Positions 13,601 to 26,600 of a stretch of DNA of 64,000 bases are shown here, in pieces. Source of the DNA: Scylla paramamosain (Eukaryota > Arthropoda > Malacostraca > Decapoda > Portunidae); NCBI RefSeq assembly GCF_035594125.1, contig NC_087158.1, positions 6,746,501 to 6,810,500 of the forward strand. The letters run 5' to 3'. The position numbers and the translations under genes were made by a program. Every line of letters starts with the position of its first letter. The first letter of the stretch is position 1. A model generated the notes under the pieces. It saw nothing but the letters and a program-made list of their open reading frames with translations, was not told the origin of the DNA and did no database searches.

Positions 13601-16600
13601 AGTGTTTTTGAGCTCCTTATATACCATACCGCTAAAACGCATGCAAAACAAACTTTATGGAGAAACAGAATAACATTACCAAAAATATGTATTTTGAGTG
13701 TTTTTGATCATGTTATTTATAAAAACGCTTAAATATATGCAAAGAACATTATGTTTGGGAAGCAAAAGGATATTAAGAGAAACGTGTATTATGAGTGTTT
13801 TTTTTAAGTTCCTTAAGTACCAAAAAGCTAAAACCCACAAATAACACTCTTTATTTAGAAAATAGAAAATAAAAAAATAAAAAAAATAGTTTTTTTTTTT
13901 TTGTTATTCATATTCACAGGTACCGAGATGCCAAAATTCTGGGAAAATTTAGGGCAATCATATGATAAAAAAATATTATAAAAAAAGTTAATTTCAGCTT
14001 TTTTTTTCGGACTGTTATATACCAAACCCTAAAGTGCATTCAAAGACTCCTATATGAAGATATTAAACGACCTTACCAGAAATATGTGTTTTGAGTGTTT
14101 TATAGTATGTTAGGCACTAAAACAATAAATAATAAGGAACTCACTTTATATGGGAATCCAAAAAAAAGTTACTGAAAACGTGTCTTCTCAGTATTTTATG
14201 TAGAAAACGCTAAATCAGATGCAAAGCAACCAATATCAAGAAATAGAAAAACGTTATTAAAAAGGTTTATTTTGAGTGTTTTTGAGCTTGTTACCTACAA
14301 AAAACGCGAAAATTGATGCAAAGCACTCTATATTGGGAAAGAAAAGGACATTGCAAGAAAAGTGTATAATGAGTGTTTTATAGATCAAACCACGAGGCAA
14401 AAAACGCAAAATCTCGTGTATATGGAGAGGTTTCCTAAATACAAAAATGCTAAAACTCATGTATAACACTCCTAATTGAGAAACAGAACAACCTTAATAA
14501 ATGCGTGTATTTTGAGTGCTTTTCACCTTCTTAGTTACCAAAACCCCAAATTGCATGCGAAAATAGGTTTGTGGGAAAAAAAAAGACTTTACCAGAAAAG
14601 TGTCTTTTGAGTGTTTTTCAGCGTGATAGGCAATAAAGCACAAAAAAGGAGGGCAATCACATTACATTAGAGGAAAACGAATTTTTACCAAGAACTTGCC
14701 TTTAAGTGTTTTTGAGCTCTTTATATACCAAAACACTAAAACGCATGCAAAACACTCTTTATGGTGAAACAGAATAACATTACCAAAAACATGTATTTTG
14801 AGTGTTTTTGATCATGTTACCAATAAAAACGCTTAAATAATTGCAAAGAACACTATTTTTGGGAAACGAAAGGATATTACGAGAAACGTGTATTATGAGT
14901 GTTTTTAAGTTCATTAATTACCAAAAAGCTAAAAGCCACAAATAACACTCTTTAAATGTAACACAATAAATAAATATAACACAATAAATATATAAAAAAT
15001 TACAATGTTTTCTTTCTTATGCATCTTCACAGGTACCGAAATGCGAAAATTCGGGCAAATTTCACTAAATTATGTGAAATAAGAACATTATCAAAAAAGC
15101 TAAATTTAGCTTTTTTTTCGGACTGTTATGTACCAAACCCCTAAAGTGCATGCAGTGCCACCTATATGAGGAAATTAAACGTCTTTCCCAGAAAACGGTC
15201 TTATGAGTGTTTTTCATCATGTTAGGAACCAACACAATAAATAACATGGAAGTCAATCTATATGGGAATCCAAAACAGAATTACAAAAAACATGTCTTTT
15301 CGGTGTTTTACGTAGAAAAAAGCTAAAACGGATGCAAACCAACCAATATGAAGAAATAAAATAACATTACTAAAAAGGTATATTTTGAGTGTTTTTGAAA
15401 TTGTTAACTACAAAAAACGCGAAAAAGGATGGAAAGCACTCTATATTGGGAAGCAAAAGGACATTACGAGAAACGTGTATAATGAGTGTTTTATAGTTTC
15501 ACAAGGACTACAAGGCAAAAAAACGCAAAAAACTCGTGTATATAGAGAAGTTTCTTACATTGCAAAATGCTGAAACTCTGGAACAACACTCTTAATTGAG
15601 AAACAGAACAATCTTACTAAATGAGTGTATTTTGAGTGCTTTTCACATCCTTAGTTAGCAAAACCCCAAATTGGATGGTAAACCAGCTTTATGTAGGAAA
15701 AAAATTACATTACCAGAAAAATGTCTTTTGAATGTTTTTGAGCGTGTTAGACAATAAAGCACTAAAAAGCAGGGGAATCAAATTACATTGGAATAAAACA
15801 AATTTTTAACAAGAACTTGCCTTTAAGTGTATTGGAGCTCCTTATATACCAAAACACTAAAATGCATGCAAAATACACTTTACGGTGAAACAGAATAACA
15901 TTACCAAAAACATGTATTTTGAGTGTTTTTGATCATGTTACCAATAAAAAGGCTTAAATACATGCAAAGAACCCTATTTTTGATAAATGAAAGGACATTA
16001 CAAGAAACGTGTATTATGAGTGTTTTTAAGTTCATTAAGTACGAAAAAGCTAAAAGCCACAAATTACACTCTTTATTGAGAAAAAAAAATAGATAAATGA
16101 AAAAATACGATTTTTTTTTTCATTCTTAGTCATCTTCACAGGTAACACGGTGCCAAAATTCGGGCAAAGTTCAGGAAATTATATGAAATAAGAACATTAT
16201 CAAAAAAGTTATATTTAGCTTTTTTTTCTTACTGTTATGTACCAAACCCCTAAAGTGCATGGAAAGCCACCTATATGGAGAAATTAAATGTCTTTGCCAG
16301 AAAACTGTCTTATGAGTGTTTTTCAGCAGGTTAGGAAGCAATACGATAAAACCCAAGGAAGTCAATCTATACGGGAATCCAAAACAAAATTACTGAAAAC
16401 GTGTCTTTTCGGTGTTTTACGTAGAAAACGCTAAAACGGATGGAAACCAACCAAAATGAAGAAATAGAATAACATTACCAAAAAAGTTATATTTTGAGTG
16501 TTTTTAAAATTGTTACCTACAAAAAACGCGAAAATGGATAAAAAGCACTCTATATTGGGAAGCAAAAGGCACCAAAAAGCATGTTGGGCACCAAAACGAT

Positions 16601-16915
16601 AAATAATATGAAAGTCACTCTATATGGAAATCCAAAACAAAATTACTGGAAACGTGTCTTTTAAAAGATTTACGTAGAAAAAACGCTAAAACGGATGCAA
16701 ACCAACCAATATGAAGAAATAGAATAACTTTACCAGAAAAGTATATTCTGTGTGTTTTTGAGCTTGTTACATAAAAAGAAAAACGAAAATGGATGCAAAG
16801 CACTCTATATAAGGAAAAAAAGGGACATAACGAGAAAAGAAGAAAAAGAAGGGCAATCACATTTTATGGGAATAAAACCTACTTTAACGAAGAACTTGCC
16901 TTTTAGTGTTTTTTG

Positions 16916-17367
16916 ACACGCATTTAGTAAGGTTGCTCTGTTTCTCAATTAAGAGTGTTATTCATGAGTTTCAGCATATTTACGAGTTTTTGCGTTTTTT
17001 GCCTTGTGGTTTTTTTGAACTATAAAACATTCCTCATACATTTTTCTCGCAATGTCCGTTTGTTTCTTAATATAGAGTGCTTTGTATCCATTTTCGCGTT
17101 TTTTTTTTAGGTAACAAGCTCAATAACACTCAAAATATATATTTTTGGTAGTTTTTCTGCTTCTTGATATTGGTTGGTTTGTATCAGTTTTAGCGTATTT
17201 GTACGTAAAATACTGAGAAGACACGTTTTCAGTAATTTTCTTTTGGATTCCCAGATAGAGTGAGTTCCTTATTATTTATCGTTTTGGTGCCTAACATGCT
17301 GAAAAACACTCAAAAGACAGATTTTTGATAAGGTCTTTAATTTCCTCATATGGGAGGTTTTGCATGT
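16916..17367 (-). repeat. Inverted satellite pentamer block 2 (short form)
   Basis: The block is about 452 bp of reverse-orientation satellite between direct arrays. Read on the minus strand it runs from the middle of an A monomer through B, C, D and E to the start of the next A, so it is one pentamer. The left join is GTTTTTTGACACGCATTTAG and the right join is TTGCATGTCTTTTCAGTG. Direct B monomers (AATAAAGCACTAAAA...) lie on both sides. Compared with blocks 3 and 5 it lacks about 28 bp inside E, near 16977, where TTTCAGCATATTTACGAG replaces a longer sequence. Confidence 0.92.
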
Positions 17368-20300
17368 CTTTTCAGTGTTTTTGAGCGTGTTACGCAATAA
17401 AGCACTAAAAGCCAGGGCAATCACATTACATGGGAATAAAACCAAATTTTACCAAGAACTTGCCATTTTTGAGCAACTTATATACCAAAACGCTAAAACG
17501 CATGCAAAATACATTTTATGGAGAAACAGAATAACATTACCAAATACATGTATTTTGAGTGTTTTTGATCATATTATCTAAAAAAAACGCTTAAATACAT
17601 GCAAAGAACCTTATGTTTGGGAAACGAAAGAACATTACGAGAAACGTGTATTATGAGTGATTTTTAAGTTCCTTCAGTACCAAAAAAGCTAAAACCCACA
17701 AATAACTCTCTTTAGAAAAAAAAAAAATGATAAATAAAAAAATATAAAGATAGGATTTTTTTTTGTTATTCATCTTCATAGGTACCGAGATGCCAAAATT
17801 CTGTCAAAATTCAGGGAATTTATGTGGAAAAAAGAACATAAAAGTTAATTAGTGCTTTTTTTCGGATTTTTATCTACCAAACCCTAAATTGCATGCAAAG
17901 CCACTTATATATGGAAGTTAAACGACTTTACCAGTAACCTGTCTTTTCAGTGTTTTTCAGCATGTTAGGCACCAAAACGATAAATAATATGGAAGTCAGT
18001 CATTATGTGAATCCAAAAGAAAATTACTGAAAACGTGTCTTTTCAGTGTTTTACGTAGAAAAACGCTAAAGAAATAGAATAACATTACCAAAAAAATATA
18101 TTTTGAGTGTTTTTGAGCTTGTTACCTACAAAAAATGCAAAAATAGATGGAAAGCACTCTATATTGGGAAACAAAAGGACATTACGAGAAACGTGTATAA
18201 TGAGTGTTTTATAGTTTTAAAAGAACCACAAGGCAATAAACGGAAAAACTCGTGTATATAGAGAAATTTCTTACATACCAAAATGAATAAATGCATGAAT
18301 AACACTTTTAATAGATAAACAGAACTACCTCACCAAATTGTGTATTTTGAGTGTTTTTCACGTTCTTAGTTACGAAAATGCCAAATTACATACGAAACTA
18401 GCTTCATGTGGGAAAAAAAAAGACATAAGTAGAAAAGTGTCTTTTGAGTGTTTTTGAACGTGATATGCAACAAAGCACTAAAAAGCAGAACGATCACATT
18501 ACATGGGAATAAAACCAACTTTTACTAAGAATTTGCCTTTAAGTGTTTTTTAACCTCTTAGATACCAAACCGATAAAACGCATGCAAAACAAACTTTATG
18601 AAGAAACAGAATAACATTACCAAAAAATGTATTTTGAGTGTTTTTGATCATGTTATCTATAAAAACGAGTAAGTACATGGAAAGAACATTATGTTTGGAA
18701 AACAAAAGGACATTACGAGAAACGTGTATTATGAGTGATATTTTAAAGTTCATTATGTACCAAAAAGCTAAAACCCACAAATAAAAAAAGAAAAAAAGAA
18801 ATATTTTATTTATTTATTTATTTTTTTGTTATTCAAATCTTCATAGGTACCGAGATGCCAAAATTCTGGAAAAATTCAGGGCCATTATGTGATAAAAGAA
18901 TATTATCAAAAAAGTTAATTTCAGCTTTTTTTTTCCGGATTGTTATGTACCAAACCTTAAAGTGCATGGAAAGCCTCCAATATGAAGAAATTAAACGACC
19001 TTACCAGAAAACTGTGTTTTGAGTGTTTTTTAGCATGTTAGGCACCAAAACGATAAATAATAAGGAACTCACTCTATATGGGAATCCAAAAGAAAGTTAC
19101 TGAAAACGTGTCTTCTCAGTGTTTTACGTAGAAAAACGTTAAAACGGTTGGAAACTAACCAATATCAAGAAATAGAAAAACGTTACCAAAAAGATATATT
19201 TTTAGTGTTTTTGAGCTTTTTACCTACAAAAATCTTGAAAATTGATGCAAAGCACTCTATATTGGGAAACAAAAGGACATTGCAAGAAAAGTGTATAATG
19301 AGTGTTTTATAGTTCAAAAGAACCACAAAGCAAAAAACACAAAAACTCTTGTATATGGAGAGATTTCCTAGATACCAAAATGCTGAAACTCATGAATAAC
19401 ACTCTTAATTGAGGAAGAGAACAACCTTACTAAATGCGTGTATTTTGATTGCTTTTCACATTCTTAGTTACCAAAACCCCAAATTGCATGCGAAACCACC
19501 TTTATGTGAGAAAAAAATGACATTACCAGAAAAGTGTCTTTTAAGTTTTTTTGAGCATGATAGGCAATAAAGCACTAAAAAGCAGGGCAATCATATTACA
19601 TTGTAATAACACCAATTTATACCAAAAACTTGCTTTTAATTTTTTTTTAGCTACTTATATACAAAACTGCTAAAACGCATGGAAAACATACTTTATGGAG
19701 AAACAGAATAACATTACGAAAAACATGTATTTTGAGTGTTTTTGATCATGTTATCTATAAAAAAGTTTAAATACATGCAAAGAACATTATGTTTGGGAAA
19801 CCAAAGGACATTACGAGAAACGTGTATTATGAGTGTTTCTTAAGTTCCTTAAGTACCAAAAAGCTAAAACCCACAAATAACACTCTTTATTTAGAAAATA
19901 AAAAAAATAAAAAAATAGGAATTTTTTTTTTTTTGGTATTCATCTTCATAAGTACCGAGGTGCCAAAATTCTGGGAAAATTCAGGCCAATCATATCATAA
20001 AACAATATTATCAAAAAAGTTAATTTAATCTTTTTTTTTTTCGGACTGTTATGTACCAAACCCTAAAATGGATGCAAAGCCTCCTATATGAGGAAATTAA
20101 ACGACCTTAGTAGAAATATGTGTTTTGAGTGTTTTTTAGCATGTTAAGCACCAAAACGATAAATAATAAGGAAGTCACTCTATATGGGAATCCAAAACAA
20201 AGTTACTGAAAACGTGTCTTCTCAGTGTTTTACATAGAAAAACGCTAAAACGGATACAAAGCAACCAATATCAAGAAATTTAAAAACTTTACTAAAAGGT

Positions 20301-23212
20301 ATATTTTGAGTGTTTTTGAGCTTGTTACCTACAAAAAACTCGAAAATTGATGCAAAGCACTCTATATTGGGAAACAAAAAGGACATTGCAAGAAAAGTGT
20401 ATAATGAGTGTTTTATAGTTCAAAAGAACCACAAGGCAAAAAACGCAAAATCTCGTGTATATGGAGAGGTTTCCTAGATACCAAAATGCTAAAACTCATG
20501 TATAACACTCAATTGAAAAAGAGGACAACCCCACTTAATGCGTGTATGTTGAGTGCTTTTAACATTCTTAGTTACCAAAACCCCAAATTGCATGCGAAAA
20601 TAGATTTGTGGGAAAAAAAAATGATTTACCAGAAAAGTGTCTTTTGAATGTTTTTGAGCGTGAAAGGGAATAAAACCCTAAAAAGGAGGGCAATCACATT
20701 ACATTGGAGTAAAACGAATTTTTACCAAGAACTTGCCTTTAAGTGTTTTTTCAGCTCCTTATATATCAAAACACAAGCATGCAAAACACACGTTATGGTG
20801 AAACAGAATACATTACCAAAAACATGTATTTTGAGTGTTTTTGATCATGCTACCAATAAAAACGCTTAAATACATGCAAAGAACACTATTTTTGGGAAAC
20901 GAAAGGAGATTACAGGAAATGTGTATTATGATTGTTTTTAAGTTCATTCATTACCAAAAAGCTAAAATCCACAAATAACATTCTTTATTGAGAAACAATA
21001 AATAAATAAAAAAAAAATACGATAATTTTTTTTCTTTCTTATTCATCTTCACAGGTACCGATATGCCAAAATTCGGGCAAAATTCAGGAAATTATGTGAA
21101 ATAAGAACATTATCAAAAAAGTTAAATTTAGCTTTTTCTTTTAGACTGTTAGGTACCAATCCCCTAAAGTGCCTGCAATGCCACCTATATGGGGAAATTA
21201 AACGTCTTTGCTAGAAAACGGTCATATGAGTGTTTTTCAGCATGTTAGGAACCAACACGATAAATAACATAGAAGTCAATCTATATGGGAATCCAAAACA
21301 AAATTACTAAAAACCTGTCTTTTTCGTTGTTTTACGTAGAAAAACGCTAAAACGGATGCTAGCCAACCAATATGAAGAAATAAAATAACATTACCAAAAA
21401 AGGTATATTTTGAGTGTTTTTGATATTGTTACCTACAAAAAACGTGAAAATGGATGGAAAGCACTATATATTGGGAAGGAAAAGGACATTATGAGAAACG
21501 TGTATAATGAGTGTTTTATAGTTTCACAAGAACTACAAGGCAAAAAACGCAAAAACTCTTGTATATAGAGAAGTTTCATACATTCCAAAATGCTGAAAAT
21601 CTGGAACAACACTCTTAATTGAATAACGGAACAATCTTACTAAATGCGTGTATTTTGAGTGCTTTTCACATCCTTACTCACCAAAACCCCAAATTGCATG
21701 CTAAACCAGCTTTATGTGGGAAAAAAAATGACATTACCAGAAAAATGTCTCCAGTGTTTTTGAGCGTGTTAGGCAATAAAGCACTAAAAAGCACGGCAGT
21801 CACATTACATTGGAATAAAAAGAATTTTCAACAAGAACTTGCCTTTAAGTGTATTTAAGCTTCTTATATACCAAAATAGAAAAATGCATGCAAAATACAC
21901 TTTATGGTGAAACAGAATAACATTACCAAAAACAATGTATTTTGAGTGTTTTTGATCATGTTACCGATAAAAACGCTTAATTACATGCAAAGAACCCTAT
22001 TTTTGGGAAATGAAAGAACATTACGAGAAACGTGTATTATAACTGTTTTGGAGTTCATTAAGTACGAAAAAGCTAAAAGCCACAAATTTCACTCTTTATT
22101 GAGAAAAAAAATTTAAAAAATACGATTTTTTTTTCATTCTTATTTATCTTCACAGGTAACGAGGTGCCAAAATTCGGGAAAAGTTCAGGAAATTATATGA
22201 AATAAGAACATTATTAAAAAAGTTAAATCTAGCTTTTTTTTTCGGATTGTTATGTACCAAACCCCTAAAGTGCATGCAAAGCCACCTATATGGGGAAATT
22301 AAACGTGTTTGCCAGAAAACTGTCTTATGAGTGTTTTTCAGCATGTTAGGAACCAACACGATAAAACCCAAGGAAGTCAATCTATATGGGAATCGAAAAC
22401 AAAATTACTGAAAATGTGTCTTTTCGGTGTTTTACGTAGAAAACCCTAAAACGGATGCAAACCAACCAAAATAAAGAAATAAAGTAACATTTCTAAAAAA
22501 GGTATATTTTGAGTGTTTTTGAAATTATTACCTACAAAAAACGCAAAAATGGATGGAAAGCACTGTATAATGGGAAGCAAAAGGCACCAAAAATCATGTT
22601 AGGCACCAAAACGATAAATAATATGAAAGTCACTCTATATAGAAATCCAAAACAAAATTACTGGAAATGTGTCTTTTAAAACATTTACGTAGAAAAACGC
22701 TAAAACGGATGCAAACCAACCAATATGAAGAAATAGAATAACATTACCAAAAAAGTATATTTTGTGTGTTTTTGAGTTTGTTACATAAAAAGTAACGCGA
22801 AAATGGATGCAAAGCACTCTATATAATGAAAAAAAAGAACATAACGAGAAACGTGTATAATGAGTGTTTTATAGTTTCACCAGAATCACATGGCAAAAAA
22901 CGCAAAAACTCGACTGTATGGAGAAGTTTCTAAGATACCAAAATACTGAAACTCATGAATAACACTCTTAAGCAAGAAACAGAACAACCTTACTAAAAGC
23001 TTGTATTTTGAGTGTTTTTTTTAGATTCCTAGTTACCAAAACCCCAAATTCCATGCGAAACTAGCTTTATGCGGGAAAAAAATGACATTGCCAGAAAAGT
23101 GTCTTTGAGTGTTTTTGAGCGTGTTAGGGAATAAAGCACTATAAAGCAGGGCAATCACATTACATGAGAATAAAACCAACTTTAACGAAGAACTTGCCTT
23201 TTAGTGTTTTTG
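17368..23212 (+). repeat. Higher-order satellite array, direct orientation, segment 2
   Basis: Five ~1.1-kb units have boundaries near 17780, 18844, 19950, 21053 and 22154, spaced 1064-1106 bp. Successive units are recognisably different variants. Those at 21053 and 22154 carry TTCACAGG instead of TTCATAGG, CCCCTAAAGTGC in the following A monomer, and GAAATAAGAAC. The last has the GTAACGAGGTGCC boundary. These variants occur in the same order before the other inverted blocks, which defines the third-order repeat. Near 22585 a duplicated GGCACCAAAA junction is present. Confidence 0.93.
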
Positions 23213-23691
23213 ACACGCATTTAGTAAAGTTGTTCTGTTTCTCAATTAAGAGTGTTATTCATGAGTTTCAGCATTTTGGTATTTAGGAAACTTCTCCATA
23301 TACACGAGTTTTTGCGTTTTTTGCCTTGTGGTTTTTTAGAACTATAAAACATTCATTATACACTTTTCTCGCATAGTCCCTTTATTTTCCAATATAGAGT
23401 GCCTTGTATCAATTTTTGCGTTTATTTTGTAGGTAACAAGCTAAAAAACACTCAAAATATACATTTTTGGTAATGTTTTTCTGCTTCTTGATATTGGTTG
23501 GTTTGCATCAATTTTAGCGTTTTTCTACGTAAAACACTGAAAAGACATGTTTTCATTAATTTTCTTTTGAATTGCCACATAGATTGAGTCCCTTATTATT
23601 TATCGTTGTGGTGCCTAACATGCTGAAAAACACTCAAAAGTCAGATTTCTGGTAATGTCTTTAATTTCCTCATATGCAAGGACTTGCATGT
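23213..23691 (-). repeat. Inverted satellite pentamer block 3 (long form)
   Basis: This block is about 479 bp of reverse-orientation satellite with the same two joins as the other blocks: TTTTTGACACGCATTTAG on the left, TTGCATGTC then TTTTGAGTG on the right. It contains the fuller E monomer, with TTTTGGTATTTAGGAAAC near 23274, that blocks 2, 4 and 6 lack. Confidence 0.92.
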
Positions 23692-26600
23692 CTTTTGAGT
23701 GTTTTTGAGCGTATTACGCATTAAATCACTAAAAGGAAGGGAAATCACATTATATTGGGAAAAAAACAAATTTTACCAACAATTTGCTTGCCTTTAAGTG
23801 TTTTTAAGCTCCTTACATACCAAAACGTTAAAACGCATGGAAAATACATTTTATGGAGAAACAAAATAATATTACCAAATACATGTATTTTGAGTGTTTT
23901 TGATCATGTTATCTATAAAAACGCTTAAATACATGCAAAGAACCTTATGTTTCGGAAACGAAAGGACATTACGAGAAACGTGTATTATGAGTGTTTTTTA
24001 AGTTCTTTCAGTACTTAAAAGCTAAAACCAACAAATAACACTCTTTATTTAGAAAAAAAAAATAATAAACAAAAAATTTAAAAAATAGGAATTTTTTTTT
24101 GTTATTCATCTTTATAGGTACCGAGATGCCAAAATTCTGCCAAAATTCAGGGATTTTATGTGGGAAAAAGAACATCACCAAAAAAGTTAATTATAACTTT
24201 TTTTTTCGGATTGTTATGTACCAAACCCTAAAGTGCATGCAAAGCCACCTATATAGGGAAGTTAAACGACTTTACCAGAAACCTGTCTTTTCAGTGTTTT
24301 TCAGCATGTTAGGCACCAAAACGATAAATAATATGTCAGTCAATATGTGAATCCAAAACAAAATTACTGAAAACGTGTCTTTTCAGTGTTTTAAGTAGAA
24401 AAACGCTAAAGCGGATGCAAACCAACCTATATGAAGAAATAGAATAACATTACTAAAAAAGATATATTTTGAGTGTTTTTGAGCTTGTTACCTACGAAAA
24501 AATGCAAAAATGGATGTAAAGCACTCTATATTAGGAAACAAAAGAACATTACGAGAAACGTGTATAATGAGTGTTTTAGTTTTAAAAGAACCACAATGCA
24601 ATAAACGAAAAAAATCGTGTATATAGAGAAATTTCTTACATAACAAAATGATGAAAAGGATGAATAACACTTTTAATTCATAAACCTTACCAAATTGTGT
24701 ATTTTGAGTGTTTTTCACATTCTTAGTTACGAAAATGCCAAATTACATGCGAAACTACCTTCATGTGGGGAAAAAAAATGACATTACCAAAAAAGTGTCT
24801 TTTTAGTGTTTTTGAGCGTGATATGCAATAAAGCACTAAAAAGCAGAACAATAACATTACATGGAAATAACACCAACTTTTACGAAGAACTTGCCTTTAA
24901 GTGTTTTTTTTAACTCCTTACATACCAAATCGCTAAAACGCATGCAAAACACCCTATATGGAGAAACAGAATAACATTACCAAAAACATGTATTTTGAGT
25001 ATTTTTAATCATGTAACCTATAAAAACGCTTAAATACATGTAAAGAACCATTTGTTTGTATAATAAAAGGACATTACGAAAATCGTGTATTATGAGTGTT
25101 TTTAAGTTCCTTAAGTACCAAAAAGCTAAAACTCACAAATAACTCTTTATAGAGAAAAAAAAATTTGTTATTCATCTTCATAGGTACCGAGATGCCAAAA
25201 TTCTGGCAAAATTCATGGAAATTTTGTAAAAAAAAAATCATTATAAAAATTTTTTTTTAGCTTTTTTCCGGAGTGATGTACAAACTCTGAAGTGCATGCA
25301 AATCCACCTATATGGGGAAATTACAAAACTTTACCAGAAACCTGTCTTTTGAGTGTTTTCAGCAATTTCAACAATATTACATAAAACGAGTCTCTTCAGT
25401 AATTTACGTAGAAAAAACGCTAAAACGGATGCAAACCAACCAATATGAAGAAATAGAATAACATTACCAAAAAAGATATATTTTGATGTGTTTTTGAGCT
25501 TGTTACCTACAAAAAATGCAAAAATGGATGGAAAGCACTTTATATTGGCAAAGAAAATGACATTACGACAAAGGTGTATGAGTGTTTTATATTTTGACAA
25601 GAACCACAAGGTAAAAAACTCAAAAACTCGTATACATAAAGAAGTTTCTTACATTTAAAAAAGCTGAAACTCATGAATAACACTTTTAATTTTGAAACAG
25701 AAATACTTTACCAAATGTGTGTATTAGAAGAGTTTCTTACATACCAAAATGCTGAAACTTATGAATAACACTTTTAATTAAGAAATAGAACTACCTTACT
25801 AAATGCCTGTGTTTTATTTTTTTTTTCACATTCTTAGTTACCAAAACCCCAAATTCCATGCAAAACTAGCTTTATGTGGGAAAAAAAATGATATTACCAG
25901 AAAAGTGTCTTTTGAGTGTTTTTGAGCGTGTAAGGCAATAAAGCACTAAAAAGCAGGGCAATCACACTACATGGGAATAAAAACAACTTTTACCAAGAAC
26001 TTGCCTTTAAGTGTTTTTAAGCTCATTACATACCATAACGTTAAAACGCATGCAAAACACCTTTTATGGAGAAACAGAATAAAATTACCAACAACATAGA
26101 TTTTGAGTGTTTTTGATCATGTTATCTATAGAAAAGCTTAAATACATGGAATGAACCTTATGTTTGCGAAACGAAAGGACATTACGAGAAACGTGTATTA
26201 TAAATGTTTTTAAGTTACTTAAGTACCAAAAAGCTAAAACCCACAAATAACACTTAATTTAGAAAAAAAGTAAAATAAAAAATAGGATTTTTTTTTTGTT
26301 ATTCATCTTCATAGGTACCGAGATGCCAAAATTCTGGGAAAATTCAGGGCTATTATATCATAAAACAAAAATTATGAATAAAGTTATTTTTAGCTTTTTT
26401 TCGGACTGTTATGTACCAAACCCTAAAGTGCACCCAAAGACTCCTATATGAGGAAATTAAACGACCTTTCCAGAAATCTGTTTTTTGAGAGTTTTTCAGC
26501 ATGTTAGGCACCAAAACGATAAATAATAAGAAACTCACTCTATATGAGAATCCAAAACAAAATTGCTGAAATTGTTTTTTCTTTGTTTTACGTAGAAAAA

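Larger units (their letters stand above)
320..16915 (+). repeat. Higher-order satellite array, direct orientation, segment 1
   Basis: This array holds about fifteen ~1.1-kb units, each of two A-B-C-D-E pentamers of ~95-bp monomers plus a hinge. The unit boundary motif, close to TAGGTACCGAGATGCCAAAA, lies near 738, 1803, 2552, 3653, 4751, 6073, 7146, 8259, 9318, 10370, 11688, 12814, 13918, 15030 and 16139. Most spacings are 1050-1130 bp. The exceptions are about 750 bp (1803-2552, an internal deletion joined near 2245) and about 1320 bp twice: 4751-6073, with an extra partial pentamer joined near 5526, and 10370-11688, with extra monomers. Open frames here are short, broken and shared by all copies, so none is called as a gene. 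The last unit has the GTAACACGGTGCC boundary variant that precedes inverted blocks elsewhere. Confidence 0.93.
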
